Shown here piece after piece: positions 26,208 to 35,785 of a stretch of DNA of 64,000 bases (positions are counted from its first letter, which is position 1; each line of letters starts with the position of its first letter). The notes under the pieces were generated by a model. It was given only the letters and a program-made list of their open reading frames with translations, ran no database searches and had not been told where the DNA came from. The stretch is from Scalindua sp964437425 (GTDB lineage Bacteria > Planctomycetota > Brocadiia > Brocadiales > Scalinduaceae), in NCBI GenBank assembly GCA_964437425.1, contig CAYTGO010000006.1, positions 1 through 64,000 on the forward strand, given 5' to 3'. Position numbers and translations under genes: made by a program.

Positions 26208-27161
26208 TTAAAATGCAGTTTCACCAAAAGTTTTTTCGAATCGTTTGTTGAAAGATTTGTCGGTAAAATCGAAATTCTGCGGGCCATAAACCTCTACGCA
26301 ATAAGCGGCAGTAACTGCGCCCATTCTTGCAGCATGAACAATGTCACCGTCCGATAAAAAGAATCCTTTTATTAGTCCTGCCCGGTAAGCATCACCCGCG
26401 CCTGTAGGATCTTTTACAGAATCAACTTCGGCAGCAGGAATGTCAATGTTTTTAGTTTGACCATGCTCTCTCATTACTACAACTGAACCGTGCTCACTTT
26501 TTGTCTGTACCAGTATCTCCGTGTTATCTAAAATATCATCGATTGTCATGGAGGTTTTCTCCTGTGTTAACTGAAGCTCATAATCGTTACAGATAAATAT
26601 CTTTGCTCCGTCCATCACCTCGATTAACCGCTCACTACTCCAGGCAGGGAGAGACTGTCCGGGATCAAAAATATAATCTATTTTCTTCTCCTGGTATATC
26701 TTAGAAAAGTTAAACATATCGTCCAGATTTCCCGGTGAAACTATGGCAACTGTGTTGTCATGTGCAGTGGATTCAAAATCGTAACTGGCATTGAACTTCA
26801 TTGCACCCGGATTAAATGCCGTGATCTGATTGTCTGACATATCAGTGGTAATATACGCACCAGCGGTGAGTTCTTCTTCGATGATCTTAATATTATCTGT
26901 AGAAATTTTATTTTTACCAAACCACTCTTTATAGGATTCAAAATCTCGACCTGCAGTTGCCAGTATTGTCGGGTTTTCACCAAGTAGTGAAAGTGCATAC
27001 GCGATATTTCCGGCAGTACCCCCAAAGTTTTCCTTTAATTCATTTATCATAAAACAGACATTGAGGACGTGTACCTTATCCGGAAGTATGTGGTCTGAAA
27101 ACTTCCCGGGAAAGTCCATAATCCTGTCATAAGCGAGTGATCCGGAAACAAGAATATTCAT
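26208..27161 (-). CDS. PfkB-family (adenosine/ribokinase-like) kinase
   Basis: A 317-aa sugar or nucleoside kinase of the PfkB fold. Visible motifs are the N-terminal GSLAYDRIMDFPG, the substrate-loop signature FGGTAGNIAYALSLLG and the C-terminal ATP-site signature DPTGAGDAYRAG, where the second Asp is the catalytic base. The sequence resembles the adenosine-kinase-like branch, but the substrate cannot be assigned. The ATG follows AGGAG. It is followed by a strong hairpin at 26119-26155. Confidence 0.92.
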   Translation of the reverse strand: MNILVSGSLAYDRIMDFPGKFSDHILPDKVHVLNVCFMINELKENFGGTAGNIAYALSLLGENPTILATAGRDFESYKEWFGKNKISTDNIKIIEEELTAGAYITTDMSDNQITAFNPGAMKFNASYDFESTAHDNTVAIVSPGNLDDMFNFSKIYQEKKIDYIFDPGQSLPAWSSERLIEVMDGAKIFICNDYELQLTQEKTSMTIDDILDNTEILVQTKSEHGSVVVMREHGQTKNIDIPAAEVDSVKDPTGAGDAYRAGLIKGFFLSDGDIVHAARMGAVTAAYCVEVYGPQNFDFTDKSFNKRFEKTFGETAF

Positions 27162-27325
27162 TTTTTCTCCTAATAAAAGCGTAAATCCTCAACATGATGA
27201 GGACTTATATCAAGTTCTACAAATAATAAATTATGTTCAGGTATGATAACCAATTGCCTTTTGAAAATCTAGAAATATTAATACGAAAAGATATTTACCT
27301 GATGTGATCTGCGTAAATCTGCGGC

Positions 27326-28657
27326 CTATTCATTCTCATTACCTATTGCGCTTTTTTTTGACAATTCTACACCAACTACTCTTTCCAATCCTGCTATGTT
27401 TGTACCGAAATCTGCTACGGCTTTGTAAAACGCAAGATTGAAATCGAGCAGAACTCTCTGGCTGTCAATGAGATTCAGAAAGTCTACCTGACCTGACTGG
27501 TAGCCGCTCTCAGCCGCTTTAAGGGATTGCTTTGCCTGCGGTATGATACTGTCCCGGTAGAGCTTTACGAGTCTCTCTGCGGTTTGTACCTTAAAGTGCA
27601 AATCCTTTACTTCAAAAAGTGTCAAATTTTCTCTGTTTTTGTATGCCATTTTACTGGATTTCAGTTTGGCATTTGCCTCTCTCACGCCTGCGTCATGTTT
27701 TCTTTTCTGAAAGATTGGAATATTCATGCTCAGAGTACCTGTATATGAATCCCTGCTCTCTCCAATCGGTGATGACATCACTGACGATGGCATATCATTG
27801 ATAAAGGTATAATTGAGTCCAAATGTAAAGTCCGGAAAGTACTGTTTTTTTGCAAGTTTATAAGCGGCCTTATCTCTCTCTATTTTGTATTTGAGTATGC
27901 TGAGATCCGGACTGACCTCCTTTGCCTTCTTATATAGGTCTTTCAGTGAAACAGTGAGCTTCTCAATATTCACCTCTTCCGGGGTGCCGAGTGGTGTGTC
28001 AGGGTGGAGGTTCAGTAGAGTGTTTATCCTGGCTACAGCAGTCTCTTTAAGCTGCTCCAGGGAGATCAGTTCATTCACTATCTTAGAAAGCTCCACCTGT
28101 GCCTTTAGGACGTCCTGCTGTGTGGCTTTGCCGGTGGCATATTTTACCTCGGCAATCTTAACAAACCTTTTAAGAAGGTCTCTGTTTTCTTCGTTTATGC
28201 TTATAGATTGATGTGTCCAGTATAATTCATAAAATGCGGACTTGGCTTTCGCTACTAACTCTCTTTCGAGTGTACGATATTTTTCTCCGAACACTTTCGC
28301 TTCATTTCTAGCTACCTCTCCCTTTAAGCTGCGCTTCCCTAGGAATGGTACTTTCTGTGACGCCATTACCCCTGCCTGCTTCTCACCTACACGGGTTTGG
28401 ACCTGCTCGCCAAAATAGGTGAATCCTACGACAGGGTCGTCCAGGGCTCTCTCCTGTCGTATCCTTTCAGTTGACGCGCTCCACCTCAGTTTTGACGACT
28501 GAAGTTCTGGGTTAGCTCTTAACGCTTCGTCTATAACCCATCTGATTTTTAAGGCGCTGGGTTCCTCTTCTGCTATTGAGATATCTGCAAACATCGCAAT
28601 AGAGAATAACAGGAACAGGGCTGACAAAAATATAGAGGAAAGATGTCTTCGTGTCAT
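27326..28657 (-). CDS. TolC-family outer-membrane protein
   Basis: A 443-aa protein with an N-terminal signal peptide (LSALFLLFSIAMFADISIA) and the long helical repeats of TolC/CusC-type proteins, including the motifs ANPELQSSKLRW and YQSGQVDFLNLIDSQRVLL. It would form the outer-membrane channel of an efflux system. Its ATG overlaps the stop of the copper ATPase gene by four bases, so the two are translationally coupled; a membrane-fusion protein is not encoded here. A periplasmic copper-export function is the simplest reading. Confidence 0.9.
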   Translation of the reverse strand: MTRRHLSSIFLSALFLLFSIAMFADISIAEEEPSALKIRWVIDEALRANPELQSSKLRWSASTERIRQERALDDPVVGFTYFGEQVQTRVGEKQAGVMASQKVPFLGKRSLKGEVARNEAKVFGEKYRTLERELVAKAKSAFYELYWTHQSISINEENRDLLKRFVKIAEVKYATGKATQQDVLKAQVELSKIVNELISLEQLKETAVARINTLLNLHPDTPLGTPEEVNIEKLTVSLKDLYKKAKEVSPDLSILKYKIERDKAAYKLAKKQYFPDFTFGLNYTFINDMPSSVMSSPIGESRDSYTGTLSMNIPIFQKRKHDAGVREANAKLKSSKMAYKNRENLTLFEVKDLHFKVQTAERLVKLYRDSIIPQAKQSLKAAESGYQSGQVDFLNLIDSQRVLLDFNLAFYKAVADFGTNIAGLERVVGVELSKKSAIGNENE

Positions 28658-30837
28658 TTTTTGTCGCTCCCTAATTTAAATTTTCTCAATCTCAGGGAGT
28701 TTGTCACTACGGATACAGAGCTGAACGCCATGGCGCCTGCAGCGATCATGGGGTTCAGAAGACCAAGTGCGGCGAATGGTATTGCAAGGACGTTGTAGCC
28801 GAAGGCCCAGAAAAGGTTCTGCTTGATTATCTTCATCGTCTGTCTGCTCAGCCTCAGCGCTTCCCATGCCTTTGTAATGTCTCCCTTGACGAGCGTAATA
28901 TTCGCGGCTTCCATTGCGATTTCTGTGGCGGTCCCAATTGCAAAGCTGACATCTGCGGTGGCCAGGGCAGGGGCGTCATTTATCCCGTCTCCTATCATTC
29001 CGACGACCTTGCCGTCTTGTTGAAGTCTCTTTATCTCATCGCATTTGTCCGATGGCTTGAGGTTCGCGCGCACAGTATCAATGTTCACCTTTTTACCGAT
29101 CGCTTCGGCAACAATCTCATTATCACCGGTAAGCATAACGATTTCAACGTCCATATCCTTGATCCTTTGAATGGCGTTTTCCGACGTTTCTCTGACCATG
29201 TCCCCAATGCCAATAACAGCCTTTATCTCATTGTCAATAGCCATAAAGGCTACGGTTTTGCCTTCACTTTTAATTTCCACAGCTCTCTGTTTTAATCCTG
29301 AGATTTCGATATTATTCTCTTCCATTAACCTTTCACTGCCTATTAAAACAGTAGACCAGTTATAACTGGCCCATATACCCATACCGGTAACAGCCTGAAA
29401 CTCTTTTACTACGTTTATATCAATACCAAGGTCTCTGACATAGTTTACGATCGCCTTTCCTATAGGGTGCTCCGAATGTTGTTCGCAGCTTCCCAGAATG
29501 TGTAAAAGATCCTTTGCCTCTTCGGTACCCATTTCTGTTGTCTCTTTTTCACCATCCACTTTATGAAACAGCTCTGTAACCCTTGGCTTCCCTTCTGTTA
29601 TTGTACCGGTTTTATCCAATACCAGTGTCTTAATCTTATGTGCAAGTTCCAGGCTTGCAGCATCTTTAATCAGTATTCCTGCTCCTGCTGCTCTGCCGGT
29701 ACCCACCATTACGGCTGTAGGTGTGGCAAGACCCAGTGCGCACGGGCATGCAATTACCAATACCGCCACCGCAGGAATAATTGCCTCGCTGAAAGAATTG
29801 CCAGCCAACAGCCATGCACCCAGAGTCAGTAATGCAATAGAGATGACGATCTGTACAAATACTCCGGAGACTTTATCTGCCAGCCGTTGGACCGGAGCCC
29901 TTGAACCCTGGGCGTCTGCAACCAGTTTTGCTATGTGGGCCAGGACAGTATCTGCCCCGATGTTTTCGGCCGTGATATAAATCATGCCTGTTGTATTTAC
30001 CGTACCACCAAATACCTTATCACCTTCCGCCTTTTTAACGGGCATACTTTCACCCGTTAGCATAGATTCATCAATGGAGGTACATCCTTCTGTCATTGCT
30101 CCGTCAACCGGTATCTTCTCTCCCGGCCTTATTATCAGCGATTCACCTATCTGTACTTCATTTATCGGAATTTCTATTGTTGTGCCGTCCCTCACTACCC
30201 TCGCACTCTTCGGCTGCAGATCCATCAGTTTCCTGATCGCCTCACCGGCCTTGCCTTTTGCCTTTGATTCGAAAAATCTGCCAAGCAGGATCAAGGTAAT
30301 TATTATTGAGGCAGATTCAAAGTAAAGTCCGCTTCCTCCCTTTAAAAAAGTTACCACACTGAAACAGTAAGCAGCGCCTGCACCCAGTGCAATCAGGGAG
30401 TCCATTCCCAGCGACCAGTGCCTGACCTGTTTCAGGGCATTTTTAAAGAAACCGATACCCGGCCAGAAAATTACGGCAGTTGTCAAAACGAATTGGCAAA
30501 GGTCGGAGAATTTGAAATGGAGCATAAACATACTGATTATGAAGACGGGTACGCTTAATATTGCAGATGTTAAAAACCTTTTCCACTCAGATCGGGCTAT
30601 CTCCTCTTCCGATATGGAGGGAACATCTTCTTTGACAACGTTATAACCCAGCCCCTCAATGATTTTATGGATCTCTTCGGCAGGGACACTACCAGTGACT
30701 GTGGCCTTCCTTGTGGCAAAGTTAACGATAGATTCACTTACACCTTCAGTGTTGCCGATTGCGGACTCTATCCTTTGGGCGCATGAGGCACAGGACATTC
30801 CAGTTATTTCTACTGTGATGTTTTCCGGTTTTGGCAT
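28654..30837 (-). CDS. copA: Copper-translocating P-type ATPase
   Basis: A 727-aa P1B-type ATPase. An N-terminal heavy-metal-binding domain carries MSCASCAQR (Cys-16, Cys-19). Eight membrane segments are expected; the ion-binding CPC motif is at about 364-366 in IACPCALGLATP, the phosphorylated Asp at about 408 in DKTGTITEGKP, with SEHPIG of the nucleotide domain and GDGINDAPAL further on. TGES of the actuator domain is also present. The CPC motif and the YN/MxxSS-type C-terminal segments (FGYNVLAIP, MAFSSVSVV) fit Cu(I) export. It is the first gene of a two-gene operon with the TolC-type gene. Confidence 0.95.
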   Translation of the reverse strand: MPKPENITVEITGMSCASCAQRIESAIGNTEGVSESIVNFATRKATVTGSVPAEEIHKIIEGLGYNVVKEDVPSISEEEIARSEWKRFLTSAILSVPVFIISMFMLHFKFSDLCQFVLTTAVIFWPGIGFFKNALKQVRHWSLGMDSLIALGAGAAYCFSVVTFLKGGSGLYFESASIIITLILLGRFFESKAKGKAGEAIRKLMDLQPKSARVVRDGTTIEIPINEVQIGESLIIRPGEKIPVDGAMTEGCTSIDESMLTGESMPVKKAEGDKVFGGTVNTTGMIYITAENIGADTVLAHIAKLVADAQGSRAPVQRLADKVSGVFVQIVISIALLTLGAWLLAGNSFSEAIIPAVAVLVIACPCALGLATPTAVMVGTGRAAGAGILIKDAASLELAHKIKTLVLDKTGTITEGKPRVTELFHKVDGEKETTEMGTEEAKDLLHILGSCEQHSEHPIGKAIVNYVRDLGIDINVVKEFQAVTGMGIWASYNWSTVLIGSERLMEENNIEISGLKQRAVEIKSEGKTVAFMAIDNEIKAVIGIGDMVRETSENAIQRIKDMDVEIVMLTGDNEIVAEAIGKKVNIDTVRANLKPSDKCDEIKRLQQDGKVVGMIGDGINDAPALATADVSFAIGTATEIAMEAANITLVKGDITKAWEALRLSRQTMKIIKQNLFWAFGYNVLAIPFAALGLLNPMIAAGAMAFSSVSVVTNSLRLRKFKLGSDKK

Positions 30838-30916
30838 GGTTTATATCGCTTAAAAACAATTTTTAAGTGAAAATGCTGTAAAATAACCCGGTAGCGATTT
30901 CTTAATCTAAACTATC

Positions 30917-32683
30917 TTATTTCCAGTAGCTGTCCCAACGCTCATCTACTCTTTTGATAATTTCATCTGTCATTACCAGTGGTGCGGGATAGCCTTTTTT
31001 CCATGTGGCGTCAATTCCCATCTTACCCTTGAACAGAGGGCTTATGCCTACCAGTTTTTCCTCGGTAAACATTATATCACGTTCCGCGTCAAATCTAGTG
31101 AAGATACCCCAGATGGTCTGTTCCTGATTACGGATATCAACATCAGGACTCACTGCCGCAATAATCTTTGGTCCGACTAGTTCTCTGGATTTTGTTAATT
31201 TGCTGACAACGTCTCTGCCGTTCTCCTTAACAGTAACCACCAGCAGTGTCTCACCCAGAAACTCAAAGTCTAACACTCGATTATCTATTGTCTTTGCCAA
31301 ATTACCTATTTCTGATTTTGTTGGAATGTTTTTTCTATCTATGTTTCCTGATTTTGTAGCATCCATAATCATCTTGCTTCCAAGGTTCATATTGTAGCTG
31401 GTGAAATCGAGGGTGTCCAAAGGGACTTTAGGGATCATGATAAAATCGTATGTAGGATCAAAGTTTTCGCGGATTGCCTTCAGAACAGCGTTGAAGTCAC
31501 GGGGATTGACCTCTTCTGAAACCATTACAATACATTTTGTTAATGAAAGTTGTCCTTCGCCCATAATGGAGATGGCGGTCTTCATCGCCTCTTTCTGGTA
31601 ACGTTCCTCTATTGAAATTACCAGCAGGTTATGAAACCCTGCTTCATAATAAGCCCAGAGTTCACGGATTTCATGATGAATCAGTCGAATAAGCGGACCG
31701 AGAACCTGTTGCGTTGCGTTCCCCAGATATTTATCTTCCATAGGGGGGCGGCCTACAACTGTTGCAGGGTAGATAGCGTTTTTTCTATGTGTGACTTTGC
31801 TTATATGGAAAACAGGAAATTTAGAAGCGTGAGAGTAGTGTCCGAAGTGATCACCAAACGGACCTTCCATACGTAACTCCGTAGGGTGAACCGTTCCCTC
31901 AAGAACAAACTCCGCATCTGCAGGAACCTTGATAGGTATACTCCTGCCTTTTGTCATCCTTGTTCTTCTACCACGGAGGAACCCACTGAACATGACTTCG
32001 TCTATACCTTCAGGTAATGCGGCGACTGTAGCCAGCAGTAGGGCGGGATCTGTTCCCAATGCTACCGCAATCTTAAAATCCTTGCCCATTTTCTTAGCCT
32101 GATAGAAATGAAACCCACCGCCTTTCTGTATCTGCCAGTGCATACCTGTTGTCTGGTTGTCGAAGACCTGCATACGATACATTCCCAGGTTTCGTTTCCC
32201 GTCGTGCGGGTCATAAGTAAAAACCTGCGGCAGGGTGATGAAGGGTCCACCATCATCAGGCCAGCTGGTTATAACAGGGAGATCATCCAGGTTCGGCTGG
32301 CTGACTACTTCCTGAGAGGTGGAGCTGAATGTCGTCCTGGGAAGGGCGCTGATAATTCGTCTGGTTGTTCCCGGGTGTTTGAAAAACACCTTCGGGTTTG
32401 GCGGCATAGCATCTTCCATAAACGTAATCAACTCTTCGCCAAGTTGGTCCGGGTGTTTACCCAGCGCCAGTTCAATACGTTTGTCACTGGCAAGGACGTT
32501 CATAGCCAGTGGGAATTTTGCTCCTTTTACATTTTCAAAAAGTAGAGCAGGCATTCCCTGTTGTAAAGCCCTGATGGAAATTTCAGTAACTTCCAATTTT
32601 GCATCTACTTCTGTTTTGATACGTACGAGCTCTCCGTTTGCATCAAGATATTTGATAAAGTCCTGTAGTGAATATATTTTCAT
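30917..32683 (-). CDS. UbiD-family decarboxylase
   Basis: A 588-aa protein matching UbiD enzymes over its full length; these use prenylated FMN to decarboxylate aromatic or alpha,beta-unsaturated acids. Visible are the substrate/cofactor segments MYRMQVFDNQTTGMHWQ and LRMEGPFGDHFGHYS, which hold the conserved acidic and histidine residues. The length agrees with the branch used in menaquinone (futalosine) or ubiquinone synthesis and related aromatic-acid decarboxylases. No UbiX flavin prenyltransferase or other quinone gene is adjacent, so the pathway is open. It stands about 80 bp upstream of copA on the same strand, separated by an AT-rich 8-bp hairpin (CTTAAAAA/TTTTTAAG). Confidence 0.9.
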   Translation of the reverse strand: MKIYSLQDFIKYLDANGELVRIKTEVDAKLEVTEISIRALQQGMPALLFENVKGAKFPLAMNVLASDKRIELALGKHPDQLGEELITFMEDAMPPNPKVFFKHPGTTRRIISALPRTTFSSTSQEVVSQPNLDDLPVITSWPDDGGPFITLPQVFTYDPHDGKRNLGMYRMQVFDNQTTGMHWQIQKGGGFHFYQAKKMGKDFKIAVALGTDPALLLATVAALPEGIDEVMFSGFLRGRRTRMTKGRSIPIKVPADAEFVLEGTVHPTELRMEGPFGDHFGHYSHASKFPVFHISKVTHRKNAIYPATVVGRPPMEDKYLGNATQQVLGPLIRLIHHEIRELWAYYEAGFHNLLVISIEERYQKEAMKTAISIMGEGQLSLTKCIVMVSEEVNPRDFNAVLKAIRENFDPTYDFIMIPKVPLDTLDFTSYNMNLGSKMIMDATKSGNIDRKNIPTKSEIGNLAKTIDNRVLDFEFLGETLLVVTVKENGRDVVSKLTKSRELVGPKIIAAVSPDVDIRNQEQTIWGIFTRFDAERDIMFTEEKLVGISPLFKGKMGIDATWKKGYPAPLVMTDEIIKRVDERWDSYWK

Positions 32684-33038
32684 TGGTATTAGGGTTCAAG
32701 TTATTAAAACAGTATAGTATAAAATCAGGCTAAATAAAACCAGTGTAAAAACTTAGTGGGTTTGTTTGGCAAGCGTGTGGAATAGGGGAGATACCGATTT
32801 ACGAATTGCGATTTGAGATTTACGAGTACAAAAGAGAAGCATCTAAGGAAGGCGTGAATTTCAGGAGAAAAACTTAGAACAACTCCTTTCCTCAATTCCT
32901 GAGTTTCCCTACTGAGTCGGACCTGAAGGCTTCTTCAAGGGGCGCCTCGGGCGGCCTGCTTTCCTCAGCGGAAGCCTTTTCCCTTTGCGTTCCTGGCGCC
33001 TTCTTGTTCTCGGCGCCTTTTGTCCGGGGAGCGGTGAA
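32684..33038. repeat. Intergenic stretch with dispersed repeats
   Basis: About 350 bp without a gene. It contains a GATTTACGAATTGCGATTTGA-type repeat fragment near 32798, an 8-bp inverted repeat (AAGGCTTC at 32926-32933 with GAAGCCTT at 32971-32978) and, from about 32981 to 33040, a GC-rich copy of the dispersed repeat that ends TTTTGTCCGGGGAGCGGTGAAC. The last element runs into the end of the next gene. Confidence 0.6.
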
Positions 33039-33332
33039 CTATTTTTTCTTTTTAACTGTCAGCTTTTTTGTCGTGGTTTTTTTTGCTGATGCTGATTTCT
33101 TTGTTGCCACAGCCTTCTTGCCGGTTTTAGCTATCATTTCATTTATCTCATTACCGGATTCTGAAAAGCGCTGTTTTAGTGTGTCCAGCTCAGTGCGGAG
33201 ACTGGTGTAATCTGACTTGAGTTGCTTTAGTACCTGAAGATCTTCCCTCATCTCCTCAAACTGCTTGGCAATCGTTTCGTTAAGCTTATCTACCACAACA
33301 TGCTGAAAGTATGTCTCTAATACTGCACTCAT
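33039..33332 (-). CDS. Small coiled-coil protein with lysine/alanine/threonine-rich tail
   Basis: A 97-aa protein. Residues about 5-65 are predicted as a coiled coil (EEMREDLQVLKQLKSD and following heptads). The last 27 residues are almost only K, A, T, S and V, ending LTVKKKK, similar in composition to histone-H1-like or nucleoid-binding tails. A very strong ribosome site (GGAGGTGG) precedes the ATG, suggesting high expression. I do not recognise a family. Its stop codon adjoins the dispersed repeat, so the repeat forms the 3' untranslated region. Confidence 0.75.
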   Translation of the reverse strand: MSAVLETYFQHVVVDKLNETIAKQFEEMREDLQVLKQLKSDYTSLRTELDTLKQRFSESGNEINEMIAKTGKKAVATKKSASAKKTTTKKLTVKKKK

Positions 33333-33404
33333 TTTACCACCTCCATTTTATATAATAAAATATAAGCCCTGATTCTCTGAAATGTTACTCTCTATAATGT
33401 ATTC

Positions 33405-33899
33405 TCAGGTAATTTTCAAGGATTTTTCTATAAAATTCATAGCCTTGCTTATACCATCTATAGAAAAACAGCTGTTTTCCGTTTTTTCATTTACAAGTAA
33501 TAGCTCGTTCTCTGAGTCCGTTTTAACTGCATTTGTATCTTGCGGATCTATTATTCTGATCCTGGGATAACCGTCTTCTCTATATCCTTCAACCAGCACA
33601 ACATCTACATCATTGAAGTGCGCTTCGATAATTTCATTTAGCGTAAGTGGATTTGCTATCTTCTTCATGACTACAAACTCACTTTGTGTTGAAATCGCGA
33701 TAGAATCTGCACCTGATTTTGAATACTTGTATGTATCCTTGCCTTCGTGATCGATATCAAACTTTCTGATATTGTACTTGAGGGTTCCTACTCTGTGTCC
33801 ATGTTCTTTTAATTTTGGAATGAGATCTTTGAGCAGGGTTGTCTTGCCTGCATTCTGCTTTCCTGCGATTGATATGATTGTTACTTCTTTAGAACTCAT
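33405..33899 (-). CDS. mobB: Molybdopterin-guanine dinucleotide biosynthesis protein B
   Basis: A 164-aa P-loop GTPase with Walker A GKQNAGKTTLLKDL, the MobB core motif GTLKYNIRKFDIDHEGKDTY and the Walker-B-like VVLVEGYRED. MobB helps attach guanine nucleotide to molybdopterin for Mo or W enzymes. Its ATG lies inside the end of floxA (11-bp overlap), so it is translationally coupled to the Flox-Hdr operon, although no Mo/W enzyme is encoded in the window. Confidence 0.9.
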   Translation of the reverse strand: MSSKEVTIISIAGKQNAGKTTLLKDLIPKLKEHGHRVGTLKYNIRKFDIDHEGKDTYKYSKSGADSIAISTQSEFVVMKKIANPLTLNEIIEAHFNDVDVVLVEGYREDGYPRIRIIDPQDTNAVKTDSENELLLVNEKTENSCFSIDGISKAMNFIEKSLKIT

Positions 33900-34722
33900 C
33901 TGGCATCTTACTTATCTCTTCAGCAGTGAAAACCGGCCCTTCCTTACAAACATAAGTGCAGCCAATGTTACATCTACCGCATTTTCCCAGTCCGCATTTC
34001 ATCCTGTTCTCAAGAGTGGTGTAAACTTTATCATGTTTGAAGCCGAGTTTCTCCAGTACCGGTAACGTAAACTTAATCATAATGGGAGGGCCGCATACGA
34101 TAGCAATTGTATCATTACTGTCAGGTGCCGCTTCTTCCACAACCGTCGGAACAAAGCCAACCTTGCCTGTCCACTCAGGCGTTTCTCCACCTGGGTCAAC
34201 AGTCGTCACCAGGTTAATATCATCCCTTGCTTCCCACTCCTTAAGTTCGTTTTTGTATACCAGATCGTCAACTGTTTTTGCTCCATATATAATTGTAACA
34301 TCTTTATATTTATCACGAAGATCGAGGCAGTTCCAGATAACTGACCTCAATGGAGGCAACGCAATACCACCCGCAATGAACACAAGGTTTTTGCCTTCCC
34401 ATTTTTCTATAGGAAACACGTTTCCGTATGGTCCCCTGAATCCAACGGTATCGCCAATGTTCAGCTCTCTTAGTGCTTTGGTAACCCTTCCTGCCTCTCT
34501 GAATGTGCACTCAATGTAATCTTCCCTTGTAGGTGACGAGGCAATACAGAAAGTACTTTCGCCCGCACCAAACACTGAATAGAGTCCGAACTGTCCGGTC
34601 TGGAATTTGAAATTCTTTCCCTCTTCTTCGTCAGAGAAGTTAAGCCGGAATGTCCTTACGCCAGGCGCTTCGTCTGTCATATCGCTGATAGTCATTAGAT
34701 ATGGTCTGTATATGTTGTCCAT
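33889..34722 (-). CDS. floxA: FAD/NAD(P)-binding oxidoreductase subunit (FloxA/HydG-like)
   Basis: A 277-aa protein of the ferredoxin-NADP reductase type. An FAD domain (about 5-100, with the motif FCIASSPTRED) precedes the NAD domain (about 110-225, FIAGGIALPPLRSVI and IVCGPPIM). The C terminus binds a [2Fe-2S] cluster through CGLGKCGRCNIGCTYVC. In Flox-Hdr complexes this subunit oxidises NADH and passes electrons to the FeS subunits. It follows floxB by 9 nt. Confidence 0.88.
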   Translation of the reverse strand: MDNIYRPYLMTISDMTDEAPGVRTFRLNFSDEEEGKNFKFQTGQFGLYSVFGAGESTFCIASSPTREDYIECTFREAGRVTKALRELNIGDTVGFRGPYGNVFPIEKWEGKNLVFIAGGIALPPLRSVIWNCLDLRDKYKDVTIIYGAKTVDDLVYKNELKEWEARDDINLVTTVDPGGETPEWTGKVGFVPTVVEEAAPDSNDTIAIVCGPPIMIKFTLPVLEKLGFKHDKVYTTLENRMKCGLGKCGRCNIGCTYVCKEGPVFTAEEISKMPDEF

Positions 34723-34731
34723 CTTTATTCC

Positions 34732-35745
34732 TTATTTCCCGGCTTCAGTTTCAATTAGTTCAAGCATTTCGGATATATTCATGTCTGCAGGGCAAACCCG
34801 CGAACATCTTCCGCATCCAACACAGAGAGTACTGTCAAACTTTTCTACATAATATTTAAACTTATGCATAATCCTCTGTCTCCATCTCATCCCTTGTGTA
34901 GATCTCGGGTTGTGTCCGGATGTGTGCATGGTAAACATTGTAAACTGGCATCCATCCCAGTTCTTTACCCTGTCACCCTTGGTCATCGTACATTCATCAA
35001 CAATATCGAAGCAGTGACACGTAGGACAGACAAATGTACATGCTCCACAGCCAATACACTTGTTTGAAAAATCATCCCATACATTGTGTTCGAAATTTTC
35101 ATCAAGCCACGGCTTTACTTTTTTAAGATCAAATTTCTCTTCGACTGTTGCAACCTGTCGATCAGGTGTACCTGAAGGCGCGTCTGAAAAAGCAGATTCC
35201 ATCTCCTTTACAAGGTTTTCACCCTTTTCGGTTACGGTCTCAACTAAATATTCATCGTTGGATATTTTGGTAAGCAGTACATCGCTGCCTTGCTTTGCGT
35301 CCGGGGCCAGACCTACAGAAGTGCAGAAACAGTAACTATCGGATTTATCACACGAAATCGTTACTATAGTAATGGCTTCTCTTCTCTCAACCCAGAATTT
35401 GTCGCTGCAGTCCCAGTTAAAAACCTTGTCCATAACCGGCAGACTGAATGCGTCACAGGGTCTTGATCCAAAGATAACAGATTTGACTGCAAAGCCTTTA
35501 GGCTCTTCCATCTCTACTTTGTTTTTGTCAAGTGTATAAGAGAGGATCTTTTCCGTCTTTGGGAAGAAGAACTCTTTTATGGAGTTGTTGGTAATAACAT
35601 GGTCGAGGGAGATTTCACTTGCATCCTGAACCTCTTCCAGCGTGACAAGTCTATTATCCTTCTTAGGAGCAACAGTCTTGTAACCCTGTTCTTTTAAACC
35701 TGCTATTAAAGTATCAAACTTATTTTTATTTAAGAGTTTTTCCAC
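34732..35745 (-). CDS. floxB: 4Fe-4S dicluster subunit (FloxB/HydB-like)
   Basis: A 337-aa protein. The N-terminal two thirds resemble the large FeS subunit of sulfhydrogenase/anaerobic sulfite reductase A-type proteins (FGSRPCDAFSLPVMDKV, SCDKSDSYCFCTSVG). The C-terminal third has two ferredoxin motifs, CIGCGACTFVCPTCHC and CVGCGRCSRVCPADM, for two [4Fe-4S] clusters. It would relay electrons between FloxA and the Hdr module. It lies between floxC and floxA in the operon. Confidence 0.87.
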   Translation of the reverse strand: MEKLLNKNKFDTLIAGLKEQGYKTVAPKKDNRLVTLEEVQDASEISLDHVITNNSIKEFFFPKTEKILSYTLDKNKVEMEEPKGFAVKSVIFGSRPCDAFSLPVMDKVFNWDCSDKFWVERREAITIVTISCDKSDSYCFCTSVGLAPDAKQGSDVLLTKISNDEYLVETVTEKGENLVKEMESAFSDAPSGTPDRQVATVEEKFDLKKVKPWLDENFEHNVWDDFSNKCIGCGACTFVCPTCHCFDIVDECTMTKGDRVKNWDGCQFTMFTMHTSGHNPRSTQGMRWRQRIMHKFKYYVEKFDSTLCVGCGRCSRVCPADMNISEMLELIETEAGK

Positions 35746-35785
35746 AATTTATATTGAAAACGTATATTAAATTTCTGGTAATTGT

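Noticed and set aside
30838..30916. Terminator between ubiD and copA (CTTAAAAA/TTTTTAAG)
   Set aside because: The stem is nearly all A-T with no T-run beyond it; too weak to list as a terminator.
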